NCBI GenBank assembly: GCA_020746835.1
Contig: JAGPNK010000006.1
Span: 434,001-498,000, forward strand
Direction: 5' to 3'
Length of the DNA: 64,000 bases
Source: Stachybotrys elegans
Taxonomy: Eukaryota > Ascomycota > Sordariomycetes > Hypocreales > Stachybotryaceae
Below, in pieces: positions 31,701 to 44,700 of this stretch (positions within the stretch are counted from its first letter, which is position 1; every line of letters begins with the position of its first letter). The notes beneath the pieces were generated by a model, which worked only from the letters and a program-made list of their open reading frames with translations, did not search any database and was not told the origin of the DNA. Made by a program: the position numbers and the translations under genes.

Positions 31701-32606
31701 GACGCAAACTATCGAGGCGATGTTTGCAAACGTCCAGAGGCTGCCCTTTGTGAAGTCGAGTCGCTCTTCTTCCAGGTCCTGGAACTTGTCGGCTGCTGCC
31801 TTCCACTCCCTGATCCAACGGGACGTCGTATCCTCCAGTGCCTTGATAGCACTCTCGTATTCTGTGTTCGACGTTGCCAGACTGATCTGGGTCTTCTCCA
31901 GCTTGGCCTTGTTTTTCCGCTCCTCCTGGCCCATGACCATGTGGCCTTGGGCGAGGTAGCCTTTGATCTTGAGGCACTCCTGCTCATACTTGTCTCGAGT
32001 CTATATAACTGGTCAGACCCATACCATGCCGTGCAGTCCACGAGGGTGTGCTACATACCTTGTTCACCTGCTGCGTCTGTTGGACCTTGATCTTGAGAAG
32101 CTTCTCTACCGTATTCTGGATAATCTTGCGCCGTTCCTTCAATCCACCAGCAAAGGCCGCCAGTGGCTCCTCAAGTTCGGACTTCATATGTGAAGCAATA
32201 GTTTGGTGCTGCTTTCCCATTGCTTCGAGCTCGCCGCGAAGGGTATCGAGAGAGGTTTTGAGGGAGCCTGTTTCTTGGGAGCCGAGCGGCTTGCGGCTTA
32301 AGTTGAGAAGTTTCCTAGCATACTCATCTTCGATCGAGGCTCGGGCTACGTCAAACGTTAGCATGTGCCGTGGTGAAGGGGGATACCGAGGACGAACCGC
32401 CGTAGAAAGATCTCAATTCGTCAGATGTTGTCTTCGCGGCTTGCATGCGCTCGAGCAAAGGCCCTACACCTGCATCGTCTTTGCCCCAGAAATTGTTGGC
32501 AACTGTGGTTGTGATAATTAGCAATAGGCTCCAGGATGGGTGCAGTCCGTTCTTTATGCTCACAAGACACCGGGATTGCTGGCACATCGTCTGTTGCCGC
32601 AGGCAT
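28777..32606 (-). CDS. F-BAR/SH3 cytokinesis protein (Cdc15/Imp2/Hof1 family) with large repeat linker
   Basis: Exons 32606-32564, 32502-32398, 32345-32059, 32000-29003 and 28946-28777; 1,200 residues, all phases consistent. The N-terminal F-BAR domain (about 15-290) starts Ala-Asn-Asn-Phe-Trp-Gly and contains Phe-Tyr-Gly-Ala-Arg-Ala-Ser-Ile-Glu-Asp-Glu-Tyr-Ala. The C-terminal SH3 (about 1145-1200) shows Ala-Leu-Tyr-Met-Tyr, Asp-Asp-Gly-Trp-Trp and Pro-Ser-Asn-Tyr-Leu. Family members bend and bind the plasma membrane and organise the contractile ring and septum. The linker between holds an Arg-Glu-Pro-Ile/Val array (about 346-476), a Ser/Pro-rich middle, three copies of a Pro-Arg-Arg-Thr-Gly-His-Arg-Ser-Ala-Ser-Pro unit (about 878-949) and a Gln-Arg-Gln-Pro-Thr-Gln-Gln array (about 969-1033). 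Divergent from NOT1. Confidence 0.9.
29335..29530 (-). repeat. 24-bp coding repeat, (QRQPTQQP)n
   Basis: Eight near-identical 24-bp units inside the F-BAR gene encode Gln-Arg-Gln-Pro-Thr-Gln-Gln-Pro/Ser; third-base differences show the units have begun to diverge. Confidence 0.9.
29590..29812 (-). repeat. Three about 70-bp coding repeats, RRTGHRSASPNP unit
   Basis: Three tandem copies inside the F-BAR gene, each with Asp-Pro-Arg-Arg-Thr-Gly-His-Arg-Ser-Ala-Ser-Pro-Asn-Pro-Tyr and a short Gln-rich spacer. Two are almost identical; the third differs in the spacer. Confidence 0.9.
31005..31399 (-). repeat. 12-bp coding repeat, (REPI/REPV)n tetrapeptide array
   Basis: About 33 units of a 12-mer encode Arg-Glu-Pro-Ile/Val in the F-BAR gene. 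Nine consecutive units (about 31208-31314) are nearly perfect GGGCTCCCGAAT on the plus strand; flanking units are diverged (Arg-Asp-Leu, Arg-Gln-Pro, Gln-Glu-Pro). Confidence 0.95.
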
Positions 32607-33639
32607 GGTGCCTGATGGAGAGGGGGAAAGGGGGGAAATATAGATATGTGGATAATAGAAACGATGTTCTTGAAAGAATTAAAACCAACAAAATGGAAGT
32701 TCTGCGACTCAGAACCCGCCGTTATCGAACAAGCGTAGAATGAATGCTATCAGGAGGTAGATACTCCAAATCAAGTTCAAGGTGAGCGTGGTTGTCAGTC
32801 CATATGTTTGGGGGATGATCTGTCTTGGGACTAGTCCCATCGACCGGGCAACGCGACGCAAGCCCCAAGGTTGGTGCACGTGACTGGGGTGGTGATGCCC
32901 AACTGGCCAACTGTCTAGTCACTAAAGGATTACGTAACCCTTCTGCAGCACAAGCGTTGTGCGCGTGTGAAGGGAAGGCACAAGGCCCAAAGTGGACGTT
33001 GGTGCGTTTCGAACTTATCGGTAGGTCAACTACTATTTACCGTGCTCTTGGTGGATGGCCCGGTCATTCTCCCGATAATGGTACCCTGCTCAAACCCAAC
33101 TCCCACACGCACTCACCAAGTCATCAAAACGGCCTGGCGACACATCGTTCGCATCTCAAACTGCTAGCATCGATCGCCATTCTTCTTCTCTCCTCCGAGG
33201 CGCACCCTATTGCCCGACTCGCCCACTCCCTCCCTTGTCGTCCCGTCGCCCCGTCCCCTCTTTCAGCCCTCTGCCCTCTGCGCGAAACTCCTCCCCTCTC
33301 CGTGGTAATCCCTGTGGACTGACCTGGCCTGACGAGCGCTAGCTCTGCTGCTAGTCACGAAGACCTTTTCCAACCTCAGACAACCCGCCCAAGCACCACA
33401 GTGTCATTCTCGACGTGTTTCTCTTGCCCACGGTCGCGTACATCACAGCATCGTCTCGTTTGCATCGCGCCGCTCCGACTTCCTGCTTCGGCCGCTCCCT
33501 CATGTAGACTTACTCTGCTTGTCGAATCCCCTTCTCAGAGCTTCGTACAGTCTCCTCCGTTGAGCTTGCCCTCCCGCCCGCCAACGCTCTACAGGCAGGC
33601 GCCCTACAAACAAGTCTCAACACGCAGAAATACACCTCC
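32607..33639. promoter_or_regulatory. Divergent F-BAR / NOT1 promoter region
   Basis: 1,033 bp between divergent starts. The NOT1-proximal half (about 33100-33640) is C/T-rich with CTCC tracts, typical of fungal core promoters and 5' leaders. No gene seen. Confidence 0.45.
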
Positions 33640-36600
33640 ATGGTCCCTCCACCAAGAGCGGGATCATTCTCTCCAAATCCTGCGCAGACTCTTCAAACGG
33701 GATTCATTCACTCTCCCCATCCATCGCACCCGGGTATCATCAGTGCTGGCGCAAGCCCCAGCACCAGCAGTCCGACGGGGACCAACTCCCTCACCAAGAT
33801 TGTGGTAGCACAGGTCTATCTCCTCCTCAGTACCATCAAGGAGGACAAGGACCGAGCTAAGTGGGAGCTGCAGGTTGACCAGTTGAGAAAGGCAAGTCGT
33901 CCCCCATGCTCACGTGTCCTTGCATGCCTTGATCCTGCACATGCTGACTGTCATCCTCGCAGCTTATCGATGAACACGGCATGGAAGTCTTTTCTAGATA
34001 CTTCACCCGCCTGGTGGCCGGGAATGCACCGCAGATATTTCCCGGCATCAATCGGCCTGTCTCAAATCCTGGAAACTACCATATCCTCGTCGGCGAGATG
34101 CGCAAGATCGCGCACGATCCAGATCAAGCGACCAAGATTGCAGAGTCTATCGAAAGTGGTACCGAAGACATATTCCGCGACTTTGATCTCTCCACCTTCA
34201 TGGAGCATTTCAAACTCGATGCCCTGGAGAAGACCCTGTTAGCATTGGCCTTTAAGCTTGGGTCTCGATCGGACCTGAAAACAAAAGGTAGCTTTCTCGC
34301 GGGGCTCATTGTGCAAGTCGTGCTAACCATTCCACAGCCGATGCCATCTTATCCACCAACTTTCCGACCTTCCTGGATATCATATCCCGTCCCGATCTCG
34401 AAACACACGCTGACCTCACGCCTCACTTCGTCGCCCTGATTGTTGACCGATTCCTCCAACACCACCCTCCCAGCTTCAATGCATCTTCCAGGCGCGACCT
34501 GCTCAACTATGTTGGTAGGCGCTACACCGCTGTGGACCAGGCGCCCCCGGCGGAGGTACTGGCTGCTCTCGATATTGGTAGGGTTCTGGCTGATAGACCC
34601 TCCAACGCCCTTGCTCGATACATACAGAAGACGGGCGCGGAATTCACGCGAGATGAAGATGCCTGCTTGTCGTACTTGCAGAACCGGCCCAGCAGCATGC
34701 AGCTTGGTCCCGAACAGGTTTCCGCTGCCCTGACATATACTGCGATCAGCCAGACACCGCCGTACGATCCTCCTACGCTCACGCGTGCTCTACAGCGGGT
34801 CTTGCCCAAATCTTTCGACTGGACTGAAGTCGTACGGTGCTTCGACCAGGCTTCTGCAAGGATTGCGTCTTCTCAGTTCCTGCGCCTCTACAACGCATTT
34901 TTGCCCATTACACAGGATCCCTCGAACAACTTTGACATCCAGCGGCTGTGGGGTGGTGCGTGGAACGAGCCCGAAGCCCAATTATCTTTTGTGAGCGCAT
35001 ACGCTTCGTTGACTCCTGATCAGCTGGATGCCACTACTATACCCGGTCTACTCCGCAGCATCACCCTCGACCAGTACTCTGCCTCGCCGCCCGAGGTGCA
35101 GGAGCGGGCTGCAGTTGCGGTCAGGCATCCGCTGGTTTCTGTTGCCGCACTCTCTTCCATCTTCAACGTCGCCCTCAACTCGGTTCATGCGTCTCAGAGC
35201 GTCGAGGCCAAGAGATTGTTCCAAGAAGTGGTGGTTCCTAACTTGGACATCTTCCTAGTATCGGCTTTTGAAGTCCCGCGCGAGTCTTGGGCCAACATGG
35301 CTGTGGATACTCTCAAATCCCTCTTCGAGAACTTCCTTTACAAACGATCGCCTGAGTACGATTTTGTGCTGGACAGCTTGTGGAAGAAGGACAAGGAATG
35401 GGTCATTCAGCGACTCATTGAAGCACATGCCCTCAAGCCTGTGGACCTCCCGCTCATCTTCGAACACGCGCTGAAGCACAAGTGGCTGAATGAGCTCGTC
35501 TACCTGCCAAATGGGTTCGGCATTGACCTGGCTGCCTTGGCCCATGCTGAGGGTTACTTGGATCTCCAGGAATGGGCTCGAACCAATACCGAGCGAAGAA
35601 ACGACTTATCTCGAACGCTCCTTCAATTCCTCATGATCAAAGCTGAACTCGAGATACAGTTTCAGAGGCAGCATGATGGTCAGCCGGGATCCAAGGCAAG
35701 CACCACGCTTCAAGTTAGAACTGTCTCGGCCTTGCTTCAGATACTCGAAGAGTTCCTCCCCAGATCACCCACACAGGACCTCATCGTGGTCCAGCGATAT
35801 TGTATCACTGCCTATCCTCGACTCATCAACTATAATGAAGGCTTCGACGACATCATTGATGCCAACGGTAAAGACGGCAACGCGCTGCCGCAAGCGGCCA
35901 ACAGCAAGATGGAGGAGCATTACAAGAAGATGTACGGCAACGAAATCCAGGTGCGCAACATTGTGGAAATCCTCGATCGCTACAAACGCTCGCGTGATCC
36001 GCTGGAGCAGGATGTGTTTGCCTGTATGATTCACGGACTGTTTGATGAGTATAACCACTATGCCGACTATCCTTTGGAGGCGCTAGCCACCACTGCTGTT
36101 CTTTTTGGTGGCGTTATTTCTCATAAGCTCATTGCGGAACTTCCCCTTCAAATAGGGCTGGGCATGATTTTGGAGGCCGTCCGGGACCACGCACCAGACA
36201 ATCCCATGTACAAATTCGGTCTTCAGGCTCTGATGCAGCTCCTCGTTCGATTCAAAGAGTGGCCGGGCTTCTGCAGGCAACTGATGCAAATTCCTGGTTT
36301 GCAAGGCACAGAGGCATACAAGAAAGCCGAGGAAATTGTTCGTACGCTGGACGACGACGCTGTGCGTCGCAACGGAGCCGGGACCCCTCGAGTGTTTGGA
36401 GGCTACACCGGAGACGCTGTCACGAACGGCAATAGCGACGAAGCGGCCATGGCAGATCACCCAGCCCCTGCCTTCACCGCAATCCACATCGATCCAGTCG
36501 CTGTTGGCATGGAGTATGAGGACCCCGAAGAGGACGCTCAGGACAAGGTTCAGTTTGTGCTCAACAACATTACCGAGGGAACCCTGCAGTCCATGTGTAA

Positions 36601-39600
36601 GGAGCTGCGGGAGATACTTCAACAACAGCACCAACAATGGTTCGCCAGCCATCTTGTGGAAGAGCGGGCCAAGATGCAGCCCAACTACCACCATGTCTAT
36701 CTCGAGCTCGTCAAGCTTATTGAGAACAAGTCTCTGTGGAGCGAGGTCCTCCGCGAAACCTACATCAGCGTTGCCCGCATGCTCAACTCGGAAGCCACTA
36801 TGCAAAATTCGACGGAGCGTGCTCACCTGAAGAATCTGGGCGGCTGGCTTGGTCTCTTGACTCTTGCCAGGGATCGTCCTATCAAGCATAAGAACATTGC
36901 ATTCAAGCAACTGCTAATGGAAGCCCACGACACAAAGAGGCTCATTGTCGTCATCCCCTTTGTTTGCAAGGTCTTGATGCAAGGTGCTACTTCGGCAGTG
37001 TTCCGACCTCCCAATCCATGGCTGATGGATATTATCCATCTGCTCATCGAACTGTACCATCATGCCGAGCTCAAGCTCAACCTCAAGTTTGAGATTGAGG
37101 TTCTCTGCAAGGGCTTGAACCTGGACCACAAGAGTATCGAGCCATCCGGCGAAATTCTGAATCGACCTGCTCCAGAGGAGGCTGTCGACGTCATTCCACA
37201 CGAACAGTTGGAAGCATTCGAGAGTCTGTCGCTCAATGGCTTGGGTGCTGCCGTCGGGGCGGGCTTGTCGCCTCAAGTTGTTGCACCTACTATCCCTGAT
37301 CTCGGACCTCTGATCAGCATCCCACCGCCTAATGAAATGGTCGTCAGCAGCACACGGCTGCACGAGATTGTCCGCACAGCTCTGTCCCGCGCTCTGCAGG
37401 ATATTATCCAGCCTGTTGTGGATAGATCAGTCACCATTGCCGCCATCTCCACTCAGCAGATGATTCACAAGGACTTCATCACCGAGTCCGATGAGAACAG
37501 AGTTAGAACATCGGCAATCAACATGGTGAAGGCGACTGCCGGTAGTCTGGCCCTTGTTACTTCCAAGGAGCCGCTCAGGGCCAACTTCACCAACTACATG
37601 CGCAACCTCTCGAATGATTTGCCCTCAGGAGGTCTTCCTGAAGGAACCATCATCATGTGCGTCAACTCCAACTTGGACCTCGCTTGCAGCATCATCGAGA
37701 AGCAGGCCGAAGAGCGTGCTGTGCCCGAGATTGAGGATATGATGGAGCCAGAACTCGAGGCTCGCAGACGCCATCGCCTCCAGAGGCCTAATGAGCCCTT
37801 CTACGATACTCCCGTGAACCGCTGGGCGATGACGATCCCGAATCCGTACAAACTCTCCCCTAATATGAACAGTTTGAACCCCGAGCAGATGGCCATCTAT
37901 GAGGACTTTGCTCGACAGCCCCGGACGACCACGACTTCGGCGCCTTCCCACGCTCCGTCTACCTCAGATGCCACCAGGTCCCTGGCCAACGAGGTTCTCC
38001 AGGAGGCCTACACAGCCATCCCCAACTTGCCCACACCCGCAGAGACGCCGGCCACTCAACACCTTGGCTCCCAGATGCAGCCCTATCCACCCGTTCACAG
38101 CGCCTCTGCTGCCACCAACAACATGGTCAATGGCCGAACCCAGGGCTTCCAGATGGACGTTCGCGGCTTAGCTGAGCGCGTTAACAAATTGCTTCAGGAA
38201 CTGCTACGCGTCGCCGGCGAGGCGCACGAGGAGCACTTCCCCGATCTGCCTCGACCTCATCCAGTCCTGGACGTGGTTGACGCTTTGGTGCAGTTGATTA
38301 TCAAGACATCGCAAAATTCGGAGGAGTTTGTCATTTACACCGCCGATCAGATCTGTACACTCATATTCCAACAAGAGGACAATCTCATACTGGAGAGCCT
38401 TGTCCATGTTCTGGAGACCCTGAGGAAGATTTCAGGGCCAGGCCTCAACAACCGCGTGCGGGCATTTTTCAGTCAGCAGCCTGGACCAAACTTCCTCAGC
38501 CTTCCTCTCCTGGCAGCTCTGGCTCCCTCTGACCTCCTCGACTGGAGGAACATCGACCTCGCCATGTCGAAGGTGCTGGATGCTCGCAAGGAAGGTTCTT
38601 TTGAGTTTCTGGAACATATGCTGGACCTTGCTCTTTTCAACAACCGTCCAGTGGCGCTCTATGCGGACTTTGTCCGTACGCTCGAATCAGCATGGGCATG
38701 GATCTGCGAAGACGCAAACTCTCCAGCAGCCCAGCGCCTCAAGAGTAAGCTACTGGGCTCGGGCCTTGCCCAGCCCTCTCAGCCTGCTGAAGAGAACGAG
38801 GCCGCGTACCGTCAGGACCAGCTTGAGTATGTGTTTGAGGAATGGGTTAACCTATGCAACAACCAAAACGCAACAAACAAGGCGGCTGCGCTGTTCATCC
38901 AACAGCTGCAGTCCAAGGTTATCTGCAGCAAAGACGATTTGTTCGTCTTCATTCGCGTTGCCATTGATCTATCGGTGGATCGATCCGACCACCTCGCGCA
39001 GGCCGGAGCCCCCGCCGACATGTTCACCATGATCGATGCTCTGGCCAAGCTGATTAGCATTTTTGTCGAGATGCACAGCGAAGCTGCGACGTCGCGCGCC
39101 CAATTCTTAGATTCGGTCTTGGTGCTGATCGGCCTGGTACTCAACCACCATCATGTCAAGCGCGGGACTCATTTCAACCAGAGAGCATTCTTCAGGCTTC
39201 TGTCGGTCCTACTCCACGAGCTCCACAACCTGATGGATGACCTCGTCGAGGAAGAGAGAAGGGATATGCTTCTCAAGATGGCTTCGAGATTCGAGAGCCT
39301 TGGTCCAGCCCAGCAACCTGGTTTCCTCTTTGGCTGGATGTCGCTGATCCAGCACCGGGCCTTTCTACCAGGGCTGCTTCAGCTGGCAGACAACGTCGGC
39401 TGGAAGCCTTTCGTCAACCTGTTGTGCCAGCTGCTCGACAACTTGGGCGAACAACTCAAGGCTTTCAACGTGAACCCAGTTGCCAAGGAGATTTACCGCG
39501 CGACTTTGAAACTCTTTGTCATTCTACACCATGACTTCCCCGACTTCATTGCGGGCAACCATGTCAGGCTGACCGCCAGCATTCCGCCTCACTGCAACCA

Positions 39601-40371
39601 GCTGCTCAATTCCATTCTCGCAGCAACGCCGCAGCAAAACTACGGCAAAATGATTGACCCGACGCACGGGGATCTGCATATTTATCCCGGCCTCATCGAT
39701 GAAGCAACCAGCGAGCTAAGGGACAGTGGGCTACTCAGTGTCATGGATCAGGTGCTTCAAGATGGCCCATCCGAGGATCTCATTGCCCAGATTGCTCATA
39801 CCATCACGCATCCAGGCACCAAGGAGACGACATACGGCTACGTGCCAGTCATGGTCAACGTGAAGGTCGTCAATGCTGTCGTTCTCTATGCCGGCAACCA
39901 TGGTGCTGAAAAAGCTTCCCAGTCTGACACGACTGTGACCGTGTCTGGTCGCGAAACCGACGTGGGTTTACTGTCAATTCTGGTGCACGAGCTACCTCTG
40001 GAGGCCAGGTATTATCTGCTGTCCAGCCTGGTGAACCAGCTGAGATTTCCTTGCGTCCACACGGACTACTTCAACCAAGTCCTTCTATACATCTTTGGCC
40101 ATGACCTGAACGACCCCGAGGATTCCGAAATTCGTCAGGAGATTACGAGGCTTTTCCTGGAGCGTCTTATGGGCTTCTGGCCACAGCCTTGGGGCTTGGT
40201 GTGCGCCATCATGGAGCTCATCAAGAACGAAAAGTACGGGTTCTTTGATCTGCCATTCATCAAAGCCGTGCCTGAGGTAATTTTCCATCAATCTCAAGGC
40301 GTATGGGAAGCACTTAACTAACACCAACATAGGTTGCGGATAGGTTTATGGCGGTACTGCAGCAACGATAA
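33640..40371 (+). CDS. not1: CCR4-NOT complex scaffold subunit NOT1
   Basis: Exons 33640-33891, 33963-34287, 34338-40276 and 40333-40371; 2,184 residues, within the family range. The order is N-terminal HEAT repeats (to about 900), a MIF4G-like CAF1-binding domain (about 930-1130, with Asn-Ile-Thr-Glu-Gly-Thr-Leu and Gly-Gly-Trp-Leu-Gly), DUF3819/CNOT9-binding helices (about 1200-1345), a Pro/Thr-rich linker, and the C-terminal Not1 module that docks Not2-Not5 (about 1850-2180). NOT1 holds the deadenylases and NOT modules together for mRNA decay and translational repression. The first intron uses a GC donor (AAG/GCAAGT, 33892) and is 71 bp; the others are GT-AG, 50 and 56 bp. The last exon encodes only 12 residues plus stop. 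Convergent with the PhzF gene. Confidence 0.96.
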
Positions 40372-40803
40372 TTGCACAGCAGCAGCTTAAGCGAAATAAG
40401 CTCGCACGCATATGATGCCATGAGATGACTCGGGATATGGAGATACGAAGGTGTGTGCGGAGCGTATACACAGCCACGCATGTGCGTGGGAGCACAGAGG
40501 ACATGACGAATGGTTGGGAGAAAGGGAGTCACCAAAAAGCGACGCTCTCCACGTCAAAATGAGATATGGTCTCGGTCAGGAAGGAATAAAGTGGCTAAAA
40601 CCCGCACAAATAAGTGTAATACTGTATTTACTGTACGATAGCAGCCTTACGATATGTGAAAAAGATCATGTCTCGGGGGCTGGACCATGCATAAGGTTGG
40701 AGTCAAATAGATTGGGGTCGGCATTCTTGTGCAGCGCCTTCATATTTGCATGAGATTATATATTTTTTTTAACGTGTTGGTGCAGTGATGGTAGATTCAA
40801 GGC
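40372..40803. other. Convergent 3' region, NOT1 / PhzF
   Basis: 432 bp between convergent stop codons; both 3' UTRs. A T-rich run lies at 40759-40770. No gene seen. Confidence 0.4.
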
Positions 40804-41757
40804 TTAGATGGTCAGGGTACCCTTCATGACTTGCACAGCCGTTCCAGATAGGTACAGCTCATCAACCTTACCGTCCTTGAGTTGGATCCGGATACTGATA
40901 TTGCTGTCCTGGCCCATCTCCACACCCTGGGTGATGTCGTATTGGAAGGACTGGTCAGGGTGGGTATGTTCTGTTGTGCTCAGGTAGCTACACAGGGCGC
41001 TTGCGGCGCTGCCGGTGGCAGGATCCTCCAAGGTGCCCTCAATCATACGGGTGCGTAGAGAGATGTGCCGCCGGCCTGCCTCATCCCGGGGCGCAGCAGT
41101 ACGCACAAAGTAGTAGTTGCCCAAGAAGCCCGTCTGCCAGCCTTGGTCGAGAAGCTTGTCCACGGGGTAGTCAGGGCCACCAGTTCGTTGGACTTGGCCC
41201 AGCAGCTCAAGAGAGGGCAGCTCGACAAGGATGAAGCTCATGCCCAGAACAATGGAGTAGATGGGGGACTGGAGGCTAGCCTCGACAACGGCGGCAGGCT
41301 GGGCGGAGATGCGAGCTAGGGAAGGATCGGAATCCAGGTTGCGGAGGCGGTTAGCATGGAGACGGACGTTGTGAGGAATGGCGGCCTGGACAACGGTGTG
41401 AAGGCCGTCATGGCCGTGGGCGTCGGAAGAGATGTTGGTGATGGCAATAGGGCCAGCCTTTGTGATTAGCGTCTGGACGCCCAGGGGCATGAGGGAGACG
41501 GCGGAGCCAATGACGGGGTGCCCCGCAAAGGGAATCTCAGCATGGGTGAGGAAGATGTCGATCTGGCGGTGCTTGACATCATGATCAGCCTCGTCGTGGA
41601 CGAAGACGGTCTCGGAGAGGTTGAACTCGCGGGCGACGAGCTGCTTCTGCAACTGAGAGGGCTTGGGGACGCCAGCAGGGATGGTGACGACGGCGAGGGG
41701 GTTGCCGCGATACCGCGTCGTCGTGAAGACGTCGAAGGTGACAAAGGGGAGCTCCAT
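40804..41757 (-). CDS. PhzF-family isomerase-like protein
   Basis: Intronless, 317 residues. The ATG at 41757 gives Met-Glu-Leu-Pro-Phe-Val-Thr-Phe-Asp-Val-Phe, the usual start; an upstream GTG extension is not credible. Family features are Arg-Tyr-Arg-Gly-Asn-Pro-Leu-Ala-Val-Val (16-24), Asn-Leu-Ser-Glu49-Thr with the catalytic glutamate, Phe-Ala-Gly-His80-Pro, and Glu-Asp-Pro-Ala-Thr-Gly-Ser-Ala-Ala near the second-half phosphate-loop position. These proteins have a duplicated diaminopimelate-epimerase fold. Bacterial PhzF isomerises a phenazine precursor, but fungal members are mostly uncharacterised, and no phenazine genes are nearby. The substrate is unknown. Confidence 0.88.
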   Translation of the reverse strand: MELPFVTFDVFTTTRYRGNPLAVVTIPAGVPKPSQLQKQLVAREFNLSETVFVHDEADHDVKHRQIDIFLTHAEIPFAGHPVIGSAVSLMPLGVQTLITKAGPIAITNISSDAHGHDGLHTVVQAAIPHNVRLHANRLRNLDSDPSLARISAQPAAVVEASLQSPIYSIVLGMSFILVELPSLELLGQVQRTGGPDYPVDKLLDQGWQTGFLGNYYFVRTAAPRDEAGRRHISLRTRMIEGTLEDPATGSAASALCSYLSTTEHTHPDQSFQYDITQGVEMGQDSNISIRIQLKDGKVDELYLSGTAVQVMKGTLTI

Positions 41758-44700
41758 GGTGGTTATGAAGCTAGCATGTGCCGAAGAGAGCTGGCGGGCG
41801 GACCAAGACAGGTGCGAGTCCCAGCAGCAACTAACAGGGCAGCCCGCGGGAGGAAGAGGAAAGAGACTCGATGCGGATTGAGGTGAGGGGTCGTTGAATG
41901 ACTGAGTCGGATCAACCACACCTCGTTCGCGTTGGAAGGCGATGGTGGTCTGCGATTGGTGGGGAGCGAGTTTCCCGGGACGCTGGCGTCGAGGCTAAGG
42001 CTGCGACTGGATTGAAAGGAATTGGTACACGTGTGGTGGTCAGGATATCAAGATGTTGGAGGCGGATGCCCATATAATATAGAGTTTTGGCATTCGAGTG
42101 TATTGACTCATTCCATCCGTCTCCATGCCTGTTGGCGGGAGGGCGCGCGAAGTCGCATGTCGTTGAGTCATCATAGGGAGCTGACAAATAGAACGGGAGC
42201 TGAAGAAGAATAAACGAAATACGAAATTATCCATCTGCTGCAGGTGGGGAGGAACTCCATCGGATCGATGCTAAATCCCAAGCTGCAGCTTGTTATCGGT
42301 GTTAGTGTCGTGATGATGCGACACGAGTATAGGGTAGCCAGGTAGGACAAGTAAGTGTTAGGGGGGGAAGGAGAAAGTCTGGAGATGGTGGTGGTGATAG
42401 TGGATATGTGCCAGCGATGTGACATGGGGGCGCCCGGGTTAGCTCCGTGGCGAGACTCAAGCAGGTTTGTTCTGCTCGATATTGTGTGTGCCTGGCAGAT
42501 ATGCAGATGGAAGCGGACGGTGGTGATACCACCATGGGCACACTCTTGGGGATCGAGGTCCTGCCTTTAACCTGAGACGCATCCCGAGCGCGGGGGATAA
42601 ATGGGTAAAAGAGGTAGAAAAAATGGGCGTGTTTCACAGTTGCGTATCACGTACATAGACTGGAGAAGACATATCGCACGATGCTTGCTATAGCGCTATC
42701 AGGAAGATGACTATTTGAGGTAGTACGCGAGTACTAAGATATGGGATGCAGATGGCTGATTGCCTTCCCTGGCTGCCAAGCGTACGCCTCTGCATGTAAG
42801 ATGTCAACAATGAGCCATCTCGAAGATGCACCAGCAGCAACAACAGCCGTATAATTGGTTGTTGTGGGACGGTGGATCAGTGCAATCATCGTGATCCAGA
42901 AATGTCCAATGAATACTCCTCCACCCCGTCCTTGTTTACCTAACAATCTCAGATCCCGTTGGCATGGGAGGCTGTCAATCAGCCAAGCCCACCTGTCGCA
43001 TGGTTCCAATGCCATGCTCCGGGCGAACGAACGGCAATGGAAATCACCAAGTGGGGATGAGAGAGGGGACCTCGGAAATCAAGGAAACTTGGAGAGAGAG
43101 AGAGAGAGAAATGCTATGGAATATCCCGTCGAGATCGATTAGAGAAGAGACGCTCGAGCCTGCTGCTTCTTTCTGGATCTGGATCTGGATCGATTGGATG
43201 CCTGCGGCGTGATGGCGAGGAGGGCTTGTTTGGCTTTAGCCGTCGAGCTATTGAGGTGAAGGGGTGAGGTAAGTTTCGTAGTATGCTGTCAAGCGGCAGA
43301 CGATCCGCGATTTGCGATTCATGTTGCTGCCCATAGTTACTCATTGCCTAGTAATGAAAGAACCCCGCGTGCGATTGGATGTGCGTCAGCCATACGACAC
43401 TTGACCATGGTTCTTATTAGCGACCGACAGACGATGTTGATTATTCCCAAAAAGGGCAACCGAGAGACTCGTCCACGAGGCCCAATACAAGCCAAGCCAA
43501 GGCACAGGCAAAGAAAGCCGTATGGGTGGATGTGGATACTTGGCGAACAATGCCGCTCCTCCTCCGACAAACGCTCATGCAATTCAAATCAGGCACTGGA
43601 GGGGTCCTAGCTAAAAGAAGCCTCCTAGTAACATATACAAAATAAATTAGCGCCAACTGAAAATAGGCCGTGTTCGGGCGAGTTCCAGGCCGTGGTTGTA
43701 ATGAGACAAGCGGCCTCCTCTTTTTTATTCTTCCCTCGTTTCTGCTCTTCGATTTTCCTTCCCCATTTAAGAAGGGGGAGAGAGGGAAAAAACGGTGGCG
43801 CCACGACAAGACGTGTGAGACAATGGGGCTGGGAGGTCAGCTTGTCCACCATGTTGGGACTCAGCATCAATTGATGGGCACAATGTGTAAGTGGGTGGTC
43901 GCCAATTGGGCGCTGCTTGCTGACCACGACGGCCTCGTCCTTCTTCTTCCGTGTGTGTGTGCCTCCGTCAATGATGGGCACCAACGAAAAAAGCAAGCAA
44001 GAAAAAAAAAAGCAAAATCTTGCGCATCACTTGCCCACCCCGCCGCATCAGACGACGTTTGTCCCCCCCAATTGGACGTACGTCCCCTTTCCCTCTCACA
44101 CACCTCCCCTCCCTTCCCTTGCCCTCTTCTCCTCCTCCTCCTCCTCCTCCCCCTCCTTTCTGACTTACATTGTTGGATACTGCAGGGGCCCTGACTCTGG
44201 GCCGATGTCAATATGTCTGGGTGGCTCAAAAAACCCAAGGCAGATTGCAATATGTAATGAAAATAAGGTGAATGGGCGAGAGAGATGAGGTCAGGGTCCG
44301 GGGGGCAATGGCCACTTATTGCCTCAGGCGTCAATGGGGGGTGCCCGGTGCCGCCATTCCCTCGGTCCGCCCTCATTCAACCCGTCGCCAGGCGAGGCTA
44401 CCACCAATGGATCCTGCCTTCTTTGCCTCTTGTCGAGGTGCGACGCGCCGGGAAGCCTTGCTAGTTGCTGTACCGTACCGTCTTGAAAGGGTGGAAACCG
44501 GTGGGTCCTGGAATGCTCCTCCCTTGGGTGACGCTACTCTGGGGTGGCCCTTGCCCCACTGACGTTTAGACGTCTCCACTTCGGCAAGCATGCAGCCTAG
44601 CGCTGGCCAATCACGGCCTGCGACAAGGAAAAAAAAAAGTTCAAGCTCTCGTGCTTGCTGCCTCTACTTCCCGGCCAACGCCAGGGTAAAAAAAAAAAAA

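Noticed and set aside
36083..36910. 275-residue minus-strand ORF inside NOT1
   Set aside because: Shadow of the NOT1 frame; low-complexity translation without motifs.
40804..41757. PhzF gene as evidence of a phenazine cluster
   Set aside because: No other phenazine gene nearby; the family is widespread in fungi with unknown substrates.
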